64,000 nt of DNA from contig WJXW01000002.1 in NCBI GenBank assembly GCA_015832175.1, positions 2,046,001 through 2,110,000 of the forward strand. The letters are read 5' to 3'. The number at the start of each line of letters is the position of its first letter. Within the stretch, counting starts at the first letter, position 1. The position numbers and the translations under genes were made by a program. Source of the stretch: Paraphaeosphaeria minitans. Its lineage: Eukaryota > Ascomycota > Dothideomycetes > Pleosporales > Didymosphaeriaceae. Positions 46,361-57,160 of this stretch are shown here, piece after piece. Below the pieces are notes generated by a model that did not search any database, was not told the origin of the DNA, and saw only the letters and a list, made by a program, of their open reading frames with translations.

Positions 46361-47564
46361 GTTGAAAAGCAGACAAAGATGACGGCAAATCCACCGGAAT
46401 GGCAGAGCTGCATGACCTGTGAAGGCTAGCTGGTAGATGGAGTGATCGGATGGGCCGGAGCCATAGGTAGGAAACTGTGCAACTGGAAGGAAGGGGAAGG
46501 AAACGTGACGTAGGTGCCCGGAATGTTTTCAGCTGGCTAGCGCGCTTGGCGACTGTGGTGCGTGCGTGTCGTGTCCATCTCGGCACGCATCGACGCTCGG
46601 CGGGAGTTCTCGTCTGGGACTGTTAAGATACTTCACGGTGCATTACAGTCTGTCATGGCTGCGACAATGTGAACGCGTAGACTTGAGGTTGGCGCACAAG
46701 CCCCCCAGCGCGGGAACACGGCACCGTCATGTGGGCCACACCGTTGTACCCCAGACGCTACTACGCCCCAAAATAGGCACTTTCGAAATGCTACATCCTC
46801 CGCCAAAAGCTGGACAACATATGCCCTGACCTCTCCCACGAGCCTGGTTCGTGGACTGTAGCGCCACAGTGCGGAATGATGGCAATGAGGTGCGCGGCTG
46901 TCGGTACCTGTACCTACTTACTCATCCTTGTGGCCCGCAATCGATGATACTATAATTTTTGTGATGAGCCCCCACGTGAAGATTTCGATACATTGCTATG
47001 CTGTAGTTCTATAGCCATGTTACAGAGCGGGTTACTAGGTGCTCTTTCTGCGTCGGCCACTTGACTTTGTGGCCTGTGTTTTCCTTGTGAACCTAGAAGG
47101 GCACCGAACGTGCGTGTAATGTGCAGGATGGAAGACGGGCGGATGTTGCGGAACGAGAGAACGACAACGAGACTGTGCAGAAAAGAAGATGAAGACCTGT
47201 GGGTTCATGGCGGTGTTGTAAAGTTCGATCGGGGCAATCGTTTATTGGGTATATACGTATCTCAGCTGTTCCTGGCTCAGGCCAGCTTTTGCAGTGGCTT
47301 AGGATTTTGTCCTTGACAGCATTGCTGACTTGAATCCTAGAATCTATTCACATCGAAAATCGAACTCTAACGCCTTGACGTACCTCGTGTGCTCTCCTCT
47401 GTCACTTTCAGAAGACTCTTGAGCCTCCAAAGCCTATAGAGACTCTCTGAACCATCGAATTGGACTTTGAGTCGCCTGCCTGGGTCCGTAGCAATTGAAG
47501 AAACCAGACAACTTTCTTTTGTCGAAACGAGCTGTCCTCTCTCAGACTGCATAGTCGACAACAT
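46361..47564. other. Intergenic, nothing recognised
   Basis: This lies upstream of the membrane-protein gene and downstream of the chorismate mutase-like gene. Short ORFs only. Confidence 0.5.
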
Positions 47565-48162
47565 CTATTTGCACACCCTCTCCACATCCACCGTAAACCT
47601 GCTGTCGCAATCCTCTTGTATGATCTCCGCCTCGTACTCCAGCGCCGCGTAAATCATACACCCCTCTCCGCCCATGACCGCCCCAGCAGCCTCCGTCGCA
47701 CCGAACTATCAGCCAAGAATCAGCAAGATGCACTCATATTTATTCTTCCCTCGCCTATTCGCTTACCTTCAACACCTTCGCGGCCATGCCCGCCGCCACG
47801 ACATCGTTCCTACTCGGTTCATTCAAACTCGTGTTCGTCGCAAACTTACTCACCCCCGCCACAGCCGCATATCCCAGTCTGCGTGCGTATAGGAAGGCTA
47901 GTTGCTCGTCAATGGCGTCGATGTAGGTGCGCGCGCAGGCGAGTTCAGCGGTGCGGTTTCCCGTCGGGGAAGTGCATATTGTGGCGATAGGGACGTTGGA
48001 TAGATCAGAAACATTGTAGGGGTATGTGGATGTTTTTACGAACGATGAGCCCGGATAGTTTGTCGTGGTGGCGTTGATAGAAGGAATGAAGGTGCAGGTG
48101 GAGGACGAGCAGGCAGCCAAAGCGACGAAAGAAAAGAAGAGGAGTGCTGTGGCAATGACCAT
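47565..48162 (-). CDS. Secreted chorismate mutase-like protein (178 aa)
   Basis: Exons 48162-47767 and 47705-47565 (537 nt), one 61-bp intron. The N-terminus MVIATALLFFSFVALAACSS is a signal peptide. Mature sequence has sequons (NAT, NVS, NRT, NTS) and then the AroQ-type helix YIDAIDEQLAFLYARRLGYA, followed by LNEPSRNDVVAAGMA. The spliced end is FGATEAAGAVMGGEGCMIYA and FTVDVERVCK. The IDxIDxxLxxLxxRR pattern is that of chorismate mutase, which converts chorismate to prephenate. Secreted forms in plant-associated fungi are thought to divert host chorismate. Catalysis here is inferred from the helix pattern only. Confidence 0.7.
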
Positions 48163-49270
48163 TGTTTTGTCGCGATTTCGGGCTATTGAAAGAGGGACTT
48201 GGGAGAGAATTCGAGGAGCGGATCTTCACGGATGAATAATGGAGGTTGAGAAGTTAAGCTTACGATCAAGGTTAGCATGCGTTAACCACGTTTAGCATGA
48301 TGATCTCTCCGGATTATCAGGATTGTATTAGCACGGTATTTCTTTGTTGAAAAGCTGCATGCTTGCTAGACCCTGTTTTTCGGTTATCCATGGCTAGTGC
48401 CTGATGGCAGCAACGACCCACCTGTCGGAAGCATACAAGAGAGATTCGCACCGCGTCATTCTTGACAAGATCGATATCTTCGGGAGCAACTAAAATTTCT
48501 ATCAGGCAATCCGAGCTACCCAAATATCGTGATGTGGATAACAGAGCACATAAGTACGCACTGGAAGTTGGGGTACAATTGACCTGTGGATTGGCTGTCA
48601 TATAGTGATATTTTACTCGGTTCTATTTCTTCAGCGATCCAAGGAGTAGTGAAACAATAGAAAAAGAGTAGCGTATGTAATTGATAACTTCCAATGATCT
48701 CTAGTTAATGGAATTTGAAGTTATCAATAAATTCCAATGATCTCTAGTTAATGGAATTTGAAGTTTTGGTGGTCAAGTTCGGGGAATAATGAAACATTCC
48801 CGCCGAATGTGGTTGACCGATGACAAGGAGCGGTCTTATCCGCCTTTGTACTGCATACTCTGACTTGAAACTGTGTAATCAGGGGGCAATTAGATGCTAA
48901 GAAAGAATAGGTCCACAGATTGTACTTTTTAGTCTTAGTAGCTCTGCTTCTTAGTATCTAATAAGCTGCTCCACACTTCTGATTAGGCCTAGCATGGCAC
49001 TTTTCAGGCAGAATATGATGTACACATGTACACCTACCATTGCCACAGTAAGCGCTATCAATCACTCCTAATAACGCCCTTGTTAGAAGATTACAACGAC
49101 AGCTCCGTCCCGATGCCGCTCTCCTTGTAAGTCTATACTTGATGTTGCCAACCGCGGCGCGACTCATTCCTACCGATGTGGAGCAACAAATGGTCGCGCA
49201 GGCACCGGTGAGTAATGGACAGCATGGAAAGCTACTCGTAGGAAATGGCTGACTAAATTTCCGTAGATGC
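48163..49270. other. AT-rich intergenic region with a nested palindromic repeat
   Basis: No supported gene. It is AT-richer than average between about 48,230 and 48,980 and contains the palindromic duplication listed separately. Confidence 0.55.
48681..48766. repeat. Tandem 38-bp duplication with inverted-repeat arms
   Basis: TTCCAATGATCTCTAGTTAA and its continuation occur twice (from 48,689 and 48,732). TTGATAACTTC (48,681-48,691) and GAAGTTATCAA (48,717-48,727) are perfect inverted arms around copy 1. AAATTCCA (48,729-48,736) and TGGAATTT (48,752-48,759) are inverted arms inside copy 2. Confidence 0.8.
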
Positions 49271-51052
49271 TTGCGGGATATCCATGCTGAAGACGCTGCG
49301 GGAGGATGTGTTCAAAGTAACTGCGTTTAAACGAAGGAAGCAAGTCGGTGGCTTGTAGGCGTACACGAAAGACGTCTCTATGACTACAGGGTTTCCTTGT
49401 GAGTTCCACTTCAAAGCGTGATCCAGGCCAGGTTGTAACAATGAGTACAGCTACGAGAGCGCTGATCAGCAAGCGCACTTGTGGCATGTCGGATTTCCAA
49501 ATGCCGGACCGTACGTAGACTCGAAGCCTGATACTGGAACAGTGAAATTTGCCGACACTACTGTCAGACTATCCATCACATCTAAAGGTTAGTGGATATC
49601 TGCAAGATTATATGGTAAAAAGATTTACTGTAATGGCCGCTTCTAGCAAACACAATTCCAGGAATTCATGGAATCATATGCAAAGCATTTCGATTTGCTC
49701 AGAGAAATTGTCTTCGATGCTGCGTTAAAGAAGATGAGCCGCAACGAAGACGACACCAAATGACGTGTCGAGCTCCTGTTCAAAGGAAAAAATCAAAGAA
49801 GAAGAGTTCGACAAAGTTGCCCTCTGCCATGGCTACCAGACGTATCCGCAGATGCCCAAATTCGCAGATGAGAAAAACTTCAAGGAATTCTCGTGCATGC
49901 GCAGCAGTTCTGACCGGAAGAGTAAGCGCCCAATCTCTTACTGTTGCAAGGTCATTGCGAGCCTACATGACCTTACAGTGTGGAGAAATAAATGGGCAAG
50001 AACGTCGTCATGGTTGGCATGTCAAGCACTGCCTCGAATGTGATCAACAACATCCTGCCCCACGCGTCGAAGGTGTATGTCTCACATCGGCGTGGTATGT
50101 ATATTTTCCACACCTGGCGCGACAACAAACCTGCAGATCTACTGCTCAGCTGGCATCGACGCCAAACAGGGTTCTTTCTGCAAGGCCATTTCCTATTCGT
50201 AGCTCGGCGGCTCGGCGACAAAGCACTGGACTACCTCGTGCGCAAATCCTGGGTGTACTTAGATCCTGGCTGGCGTATCTTCCCCAGTCCCATCGTTTCG
50301 CTCAGTCTCCCCGGAGCCAACAACTACATCATCGATCCCCCTCTTCAAACCGGCAAAATAATCTCTTCACGGCATAAAGCGGTTCATCGGGCCCCGTTCA
50401 ATCGATTTACCGACGGCACCATCCTCGAGGACATCGACGCCGTCATCAGCGCAACAGACTACGCCGCCGACCTCACCATCGCCCCTTTCCTCGAGACAGC
50501 CGACCGCCCCACCACATCGGCCCTGAGCTCCCTCGCCTCCGGCACAACATCTTCCCGCCGAAACACGCGGACTCGATGACACTCCTGTATCAATCCGCGT
50601 GAGGCAAGAACGATGGCTTCTCCTTCAACGACGTACAGTCTATGGCCGTGTCCAACGACTTCCGCGGCGCGCACCCGCTTCCATCCCTCTGCACGCTAGA
50701 ACCCGAAGTCGATGCGCACCACACCTGGCTAGCGACGCGCTGGGACGCCGACAGGACGGACGGCAGCTTCGACCGGAGCATGGTGCGGAATTGGGAGTTC
50801 CGGCAGGGGTTCCTGAACGAGGCTGCGGGCACCGGGATGGAGAGTCCGGGGCGGTTTGTTAAGGGCTGGATGTCCCGGATCAAGTATCCGAAGATGAGTT
50901 GGGTGATGAATCATGGGGTTGAGACGACACATGCAGTTCCACAATTCGATACGGGGACGAGGACGTGGCAGGGGGCACGGGACGCGATTATCAGGGCCAT
51001 TGAGGCTGTGAATGGGAGATTTCCGATTAAAGGGGAAGGAGGATCTGCCTGA
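49271..51052 (+). pseudogene. Multiply broken flavin-containing monooxygenase gene
   Basis: Pieces of an FMO-type enzyme lie in order in different frames: SMLKTLREDVFKVTAFKRR then a stop at 49,356-49,358 where GGLWAYTKD is expected; MSDFQMPD near 49,478; FQEFMESYAKHFDLLREIVF and NEDDTK then a stop at 49,761-49,763; FDKVALCHGYQTYPQMPKFA; GKNVVMVGMSSTASNVIN, the NADPH-binding loop (49,992 on); and NIFPPKHADSMTLLYQSA followed by a stop at 50,600-50,602, then GKNDGFSFNDVQSMAVSN to 51,052. At least two frame changes (near 49,795 and 50,500) add to the stops. At least two of the stops look like Trp TGG changed by G-to-A. The FAD-binding N-terminus is barely visible. An annotator might call 49,992-50,579 or 50,642-51,052 as genes; they are parts of this relic. 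Confidence 0.8.
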
Positions 51053-51326
51053 GTATCGGAGGGAGGTGAAGGAGTAGGTGGGGTATGAACTGGATACCTG
51101 GGATACCGTATGCATTTAACTATTTCAATTTCTTGGTATTTGACAGGTGATCATATAATAGACTTCAGTCCTTGACACTTGCGCATTCATGCCTTTTGTA
51201 ATGCACCTCTGCCCTTCAACATCAGGCCTTTCACCTCCCTGCTCTAGATGCGAATAACTTATTCATCTCCGGCCCACGTATGAAAACCCCCGTCATACAT
51301 CTCTACTTAACCACCTCTTACCCGCA

Positions 51327-51869
51327 ATGCCACCACTTCCACTCAACGTATACTACACACCAGGTCCAGATCCGCAAGTCCTAACTGCAGACATGTCCAA
51401 GCTACGAAAGCCGAATCCAAGTCAACCGCCCCTGGATAGTGAAAGCGAAATGCCCTTGAAAGACTCTACGCAACAGTCTATCCTGAACGACTCTACGCAA
51501 CAGTCTACTTTAAAAGACTCTGCGCAACCTTCTATCCTGCAAAACGACAGCTCTACACACGGACAGCCCCACCTTGGGCAAAGTACGTCGTTTACAGAGC
51601 CCGAGGGGCGACTCGAGCCGCTGCGGTCGCATCCTCCGCGCTCGCCGACGCCGTATCCGACGGCGCAGGGCGGAGAGGAAGACCGGGTGGCAAGTTCAGA
51701 AGATGCAACTAAAAGCGAGGGTTCTGATAAGAAGGGGCCTATGCAATTCCCGCGGGACTTCAATCCGGACATGTTTACCGGTTTGTGCTGGTGTTGTGGG
51801 GGTAGGTTAGTGTGTAAAGGATTAGGGGAGGAGTGTGTGGAGTGTTGGGCGGATCAAATTGTGTATTAA
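51327..51869 (+). CDS. Hypothetical protein with internal repeats and a Cys-rich C-terminus (180 aa)
   Basis: A single exon starting MPPLPLNVYYTPGPDPQVL. Residues about 46-75 hold three imperfect 10-11-residue repeats (KDSTQQSIL, NDSTQQSTL, KDSAQPSIL), from a roughly 30-nt DNA repeat. The middle is Ser/Pro/Glu-rich and probably disordered. The end, FTGLCWCCGGRLVCKGLGEE and CVECWADQIVY, contains six cysteines (C-x-C-C, C, C-x2-C), which could bind metal. There is no signal peptide. No family recognised. Confidence 0.65.
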   Translation: MPPLPLNVYYTPGPDPQVLTADMSKLRKPNPSQPPLDSESEMPLKDSTQQSILNDSTQQSTLKDSAQPSILQNDSSTHGQPHLGQSTSFTEPEGRLEPLRSHPPRSPTPYPTAQGGEEDRVASSEDATKSEGSDKKGPMQFPRDFNPDMFTGLCWCCGGRLVCKGLGEECVECWADQIVY

Positions 51870-51931
51870 GAGAGCTTCATCGTTGAGAGAAGAATTTATG
51901 GTCAATCTTCAACAGCCGTGATATGTTTTCA

Positions 51932-52858
51932 TTACTCTCTCAACTCTGCAACCGCAAAATACCCTTTACTCTCGACGACCCCTCGATCTTTGACCACAGC
52001 CGTATACTTGACCACCCACTGCGGCTGCACCTCCCCTCGTAACCTCTCTCCCTCGTCCTTCTCCCTAGCCAACACACCCATGCCCTTCTCCTCGGATCCT
52101 AGGATGTCCCGTAGTGTGCCCCTCGGCAGCACATTTGTGCAGTCGTTGTGCGTCAGCAGCTCGATATTCTGCTGCTTCGCGTACAAGATCAGCGGCTTGG
52201 GCACAACGCAGCAGTCGCGCACGTTGATCTGATCGACGCTGGGCTTGACGGTGGTCCGGGGGAGGAACTTCTCCAGGCGGGTGCAGCCGAACTCGGAGAT
52301 GCCGAGCTTGCTGACGAGGCCTTCTTCGTGCAGCCTCTCGAGCGTGTGCCAGGTGGTTACGATGGTGTCGATGTCTTCTGGCGCGCCGTCTGCGTCACCG
52401 TCGTCGGCAAGGGAGTCGGGTGCCGACGGCGGGTCGTCGAGGTCGGATTCTTCGTCGTCGTCGGCGTCGAAGGATATGCCCGGGAAGGAGACGATGAGGA
52501 GGTCGATGGAGGAGGTGCCGAGTTCTTTGAGGACGAGGTCGATGGCTTCGCGCGTCTGGACGCAGCGGGTGTCGGCGGGGACGTTGGGGAGGTAGAAGAG
52601 CTTGACAGTTATGTCGTAGGACTCGCGAGGTTCTGATAGGGGCGAGGGCGTGTGTGTAGGTATATAGAGTGTGTTTTCTTGTTGTGTAGTCCATGACCTG
52701 AACGGCGGTTTCGGACGGGTTGCGGCGGCGTCGCCGTTGGTGGTAGGCGTGGGAGGGGAGGATCGGTGGGCAGTGAAGTTTGCACGCAGGGAGGAGGTAA
52801 GTTCTGTGTTTGATTTTTCGAAAGTATGCCGCCGTATCACGGACGGGCCGCCCGACAT
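51932..52858 (-). CDS. Glutamate-cysteine ligase modifier (regulatory) subunit homologue, 308 aa
   Basis: A single exon. The protein has the aldo-keto-reductase-like fold of the GCLM family: DITVKLFYLPNVPADTRCVQ, REAIDLVLKELGTSSIDLLI, VTTWHTLERLHEEGLVSKLG, ISEFGCTRLEKFLP, VKPSVDQINVRDCCVVPKPL and YAKQQNIELLTHNDCTNVLP. These blocks correspond to the barrel strands but without a full AKR catalytic tetrad. The subunit would tune the glutathione-synthesis enzyme in the cytosol. A fungus-type acidic insert (DADDDEESDLDDPPSAP and following) separates the strands. The N-terminal 60 residues are disordered. Confidence 0.8.
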   Translation of the reverse strand: MSGGPSVIRRHTFEKSNTELTSSLRANFTAHRSSPPTPTTNGDAAATRPKPPFRSWTTQQENTLYIPTHTPSPLSEPRESYDITVKLFYLPNVPADTRCVQTREAIDLVLKELGTSSIDLLIVSFPGISFDADDDEESDLDDPPSAPDSLADDGDADGAPEDIDTIVTTWHTLERLHEEGLVSKLGISEFGCTRLEKFLPRTTVKPSVDQINVRDCCVVPKPLILYAKQQNIELLTHNDCTNVLPRGTLRDILGSEEKGMGVLAREKDEGERLRGEVQPQWVVKYTAVVKDRGVVESKGYFAVAELRE

Positions 52859-53340
52859 GATGTTTCTAGGAAGGTGAGTAGGTGGTTACGAAGACATAAG
52901 AAGGAGAGTAGCGTACGAGGTGGAGAGGATGAGCTTCATCGTGTCCTAGACTCGTGCGAGTCTTTGCGTCCCCCTGAGATCCGTCCGTCCGTCCACTTGG
53001 TGTGTTGTTGGGCGAAATATGTCAAGGATAAGAGGAAGGCGCGCTGGAGCCGCGGTCGCAAAGTTGAAGGGGTGCTTGTAAGCAGCTCTGGATGCAAGAC
53101 CAGTCGAAGTCGTCTCGGTGGATCTTGTCACGTGTCTCGAGCTAGCGGAGCAGTTCCAAAACAAAAAGTGATTTGCTATTCAGAGCAAGACGTTGACATG
53201 CAGTGAAGGAGTGTTTGGCGGGGTGCACTGCGAGCGCTTTGACGTTGCGCGGGGTTGGTTGGTCTGTGGTCGCCCCCGAACCTCCGTTTTTCTACGGGCC
53301 GCTGCCCACCTCCAGAACTCTCCTCCCCACGACCATAGCT
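52859..53340. promoter_or_regulatory. Divergent upstream region of the GCLM-like gene and APS1
   Basis: This 482-bp gap lies between two divergent starts (52,858 minus, 53,341 plus). I see no specific regulatory motif that I can defend. Confidence 0.4.
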
Positions 53341-54043
53341 ATGGCCATCAAGTGAGCCTCTCCCTCCAGGCCCAGCATGCCGCCAGTACTGACGCATACA
53401 GATACCTTATCCTGCTCTCGCGGCAGGGAAAAGTTGTATGTCGTCGCTAGGAGCTATGCAGCTCGTGTGCTAACAGCTGCAGCGCCTCGCCAAGTGGTTC
53501 ACCACACTCGCGCCCAAGGAGAAGGCCAAGATTGTGAAAGATGTCTCGCAGCTCGTGCTTGCTCGCCGCACCCGCATGTGCAACTTCCTAGAGTACAAAG
53601 GTTGGTGAGCTGAGTATTTGTCCTCGCCCAGAGCTGACAGGCGGTTCAGACACAAAGGTTGTGTACCGCCGATACGCCTCCCTCTTCTTCATCGCCGGTT
53701 GCGACTCTGCCGACAACGAGCTGCTCGCCCTCGAGATCGTCCATCGCTATGTCGAGCAGATGGACAAGTACTACGGCAATGTCTGCGAGCTGGACATCAT
53801 CTTCAACTTCCAAAAGGCCTACTTCATCCTCGACGAGCTCCTAATTGCTGGCGAACTGCAGGAGAGCAGTAAGAAGAATGTGCTCAGGTGTATAGGGCAG
53901 CAAGACAGCCTGGAGGACATGGAGGTGAGTGATGCAGGTCTCAGTTGAAGGAAGATCCGGTCACTCTCCCTCCACGTTTAGCCCGGTTGCTGACGCCGTT
54001 CCCGTGTCAGGCCGAGGATGATATCGTGACGAAGATCATGTAG
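53341..54043 (+). CDS. APS1: AP-1 clathrin adaptor sigma subunit (156 aa)
   Basis: Exons 53341-53351, 53402-53435, 53483-53600, 53650-53924 and 54011-54043 (471 nt). The spliced protein reads [80 protein letters not shown] and [20 protein letters not shown] and ends [10 protein letters not shown]. It is the small chain of the AP-1 adaptor that packs cargo at the trans-Golgi and endosomes. The first exon is only 11 nt. A possible alternative last exon lies downstream (54,151-54,198). Confidence 0.95.
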
Positions 54044-54150
54044 TGTACGGGCTGGAGCGCATTCTACCATACACCATCCGTTCGGGGACCTGCGACGGCT
54101 CTGGCCACATCAATCAAAATCTATGCTGACTGTCTCCGCCCGGTTCGCAG

Positions 54151-54198
54151 GATGCAGACGAGTTCCATAAGCAGCTGAAGGACAGCGGCTTCTTGTGA
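54151..54198 (+). other. Candidate alternative terminal exon of APS1
   Basis: After a CGGTTCGCAG acceptor, GATGCAGACGAG and following bases encode DADEFHKQLKDSGFL then stop, in the same phase as the 53,924 donor. Splicing to it would replace the [10 protein letters not shown] end. Animal sigma-1 tails carry acidic alternative ends, so isoform use is possible, but only sequence supports it. Confidence 0.4.
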
Positions 54199-55214
54199 GC
54201 CATGATTACGACTACCCATCACGGATTGCGTTGAAGGCGTTTGGCGAACGGCGAGGAGAAGATTGACTGGCGAGCGGTATACCATTTGTGCTGACTGCGG
54301 CATTGGCTTTGCTAAACACATTCTGTCAAGGGCGGGCCCGAAACGAAGGCGCACAGCATTCGAAGCGCGGGTCCATGGGATGTTCGGAGAACGCACCATC
54401 TGCTGCCTTGCCTTGATGAGCAGGCAGCGGTGGATGTACCCTATCTACGAATTATACACGTACGGCTGGCGACGGCGTCGCAACGGCTAGGGTTGACACA
54501 AGTGGTTCTATCCGACTCGAACGTGATCCTCACATCATGCCATCGAGACTTGCACCCTTGCCTTAACACTGCTTGATGACTTGTATGCGCTCTAACAATG
54601 TCACTTTGCAGCGAAAGTAGAGCAGCACCGTCAACACATGGGCGTGAGCTGTTGTCTGCGCAGGTCATTCCGATGTATCCCGACCCCTCACCGGCCAAAC
54701 CGACCGACGAAGCAGCCTACGCCGGCCATGCCCACACTTATCGCAGTCTACGGATACTGACGCAGCCATCGAGGCCGAATCGCCTCTCACACAGGCCCCA
54801 TCCGGCGCGCTGTCGTCGCATCGTTGGTCAGACAGCTGGCCAATCCAAAGGCGGGGCCAAGCACGAGCGAGCTAGGCCCGACGGCCAACACTCGACCATC
54901 ACGGCCTCCACATCACACAGCTGCGACTCACACCACCGCTCGCCTCACCACCACAACGACCCCCGATACTACATGCCTTCCTCCTGCTAGACGCACGTCT
55001 GGCCGTACAACAAGCACATTCTACTCTCCGCAGCCAGCCTAGAGCAGTGTGTACGCGTTGTGCCGGCTCGCGCAGGACAACCCCACCCGGACAAAGCACC
55101 CCGATAGCGAGCCACGGCTTGCGCGGACCCGACAGTCGTCAGTGAAGGCTGTGTTTCCGTGCGCGACCGCGTAATTTCCAGAGACACGACAGTGCAACCC
55201 CGGACACCGACGCG
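54199..55214. other. Intergenic, nothing recognised
   Basis: This contains the APS1 3' flank and the MAF1 upstream region. The C/A-rich stretch 54,890-54,980 is probably promoter or leader sequence. Short ORFs carry no motif. Confidence 0.5.
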
Positions 55215-56366
55215 ATGAAGGTGAGCTCTGGATGCGATAAGCCGAGTCGATGATGTAGCTGACTTTGCCTAGTACCTTGATCTTTGCGCGCTCCACGAGG
55301 TGGGCACCATGAACCGCAGAATGTATCTGCGACACAGACTAATCACCCACAGGTCAATCTCGCCCTCAACTTCGACACCCCTGACTCGGCCGTCATCGGC
55401 GGCTGCGACGTGTGGACCATCAAGGCCGCAGGCAGCGATAAGAAGCTCTACAAGCGCATCGAGCGCACCCTCGAAGAACGCCACCAGGAGCTGCTCGCAG
55501 CAGTCTCCCACCTGCCACAACAATCCGCCGCACAGTTCTCCGATGAACTCAACATCGCCCGCGACACCCCCTTTGGCAGCTTCAGCGAGGCTGCGAATCG
55601 CCATACCTTCGCCTACCTCATCGCAACGCTCAACGCGACACACATCGACTACGACTTCGCCAACACACTGAACCCGGATGAGTTCCGTCGCGAAACGCGC
55701 AAGTCATTCACCCACAGAGTGGACACGACCATGTACTACCTACGTCCGCAAGTCTACAGCCTGGGGCTCCCCGCCGGTGCCCTGACCCCGCTCGGTTCGC
55801 CCATATGGAGCCCACGTTCGTGGCAGCTTGTAGACAGCGAGATGGACATGGCCAACTGCGAGTACTACGCCTGGGAGCCCTCGGACGACCCTTTTGCAGA
55901 CGACGGCGCCATCTGGAGCCACCACTGCTTTCTGTACAACAAGGAGCGCAAGCGGGTCTGCTACTTCTACCTTCGCGGCATCTCTTCGCTTTCAAACTCG
56001 CCATCCGTGCCCACGTCTCTCATCACGCGCTTCAAGCAGGCTCAGCACGAGACCAGCTCCAACGCAGGCAGCAGGAAGCGTGCCGAATACTGGCTGGGTG
56101 CACGGGCAAAGAAGGGACTAGAAGAGTACGGTGATAGTGACGAGTTGGACAACATGGTCATCGACCACCCAGGAGACATTGTTGACGCAGATGAAGAAGA
56201 CTGGGAGGCAGGTCGCGAGACGAGCATGGGTGCCGAGTACTGGTCTGGCGATGGCGACAGCGACGTTGAGAGTCTCAAGGAACGCGAGATGTCCCGGGAG
56301 ACAAGTCGCAAGCCAAGCAACGTGCGCGCCTGGAGTGAGGGCGTCATGGAGAAGATGGAGCTCTAA
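55215..56366 (+). CDS. MAF1: RNA polymerase III repressor MAF1 (348 aa)
   Basis: Exons 55215-55220 (only ATG AAG), 55273-55299 and 55353-56366, total 1047 nt. The spliced N-terminus MKYLDLCALHEVNLALNFDT is the MAF1 A box. The B and C regions read SPRSWQLVDSEMDMANCEYY, AWEPSDDPFADDGAIWSHHC and FLYNKERKRVCYFYLRGIS. The C-terminal tail is acidic and Ser-rich (YWSGDGDSDVESLKE). MAF1 shuttles to the nucleus and represses Pol III when nutrients fail; the Ser-rich linkers are where TORC1/PKA phosphorylation is known in yeast. The 6-nt first exon is unusual but needed for the conserved start. Confidence 0.95.
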
Positions 56367-57124
56367 ACACAGAAATCGTCGCCGCGGAGTGGTACGCAGT
56401 ACCGCAACGTTATTCTACGACTGGGGAATCTCTTTGGTTACGGGCGTGCACTTGAAAGGGCGTTCACGGGTTCACGCATTTCGCTCTTGAGTATGATGGC
56501 GTAGGGGCGTTATCGGAGGCTGGGCGGTGGGAGCGCTCAATGTGAGAAGCTCTCTGATACGTTCCCGTTCTGTCGCCTAGACTCAAGATACCCTTTCTTT
56601 TATTTTCTTCTCTCCTTCATGATTCACGCGCGCATGGGAACGGGTGTGCCATGGGACGAGGTATGGCCGATAATATGTCAAACACCCATGAAGCAATGTG
56701 ATGCGGGAACACGTATATGAATGCCATACATAGTTGCCAACTTCACTCTGTGTTCACCAATTTCCAAGCGCGTGCCATTGTGGTTCAACACGTCATTCGC
56801 AAGTACGTTGGAGCTCACCACGTCGTACTAATAGCACACCTTCACCCGCTGAATAGACCCAACGACCATGTCAACGCACATTCCAATCCGCACATCGGTG
56901 TCCGACATTCCTCCCGCCGATCCCAATCCCTACCCCCCCTCCTTCCCACGTCCGACGGCGCTGAAACGCGCGAATAACGATCGCCGTCCGCGCGATCCCT
57001 CGTAATAAACCCGACGCACATGCTCGTCATTTCCTGTGCGCCTTGTCACGCTGATCAGTGGTGCAGCATAACGAGATAGGACGCGCGCGCGCTTGTTTGA
57101 TGGGGATCTGCGCTCGGGTATGCA

Positions 57125-57160
57125 TAGGATAGGATAGGATAGGATAGGATAGGATAGGAT
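57125..57160. repeat. (GGATA)n microsatellite
   Basis: About seven tandem GGATA pentamers. Confidence 0.9.

Noticed and set aside
49992..50579. 195-codon forward ORF as an independent monooxygenase gene
   Set aside because: It has only the NADPH-binding middle of the family, and matching parts continue in other frames up- and downstream, so it belongs to the pseudogene.
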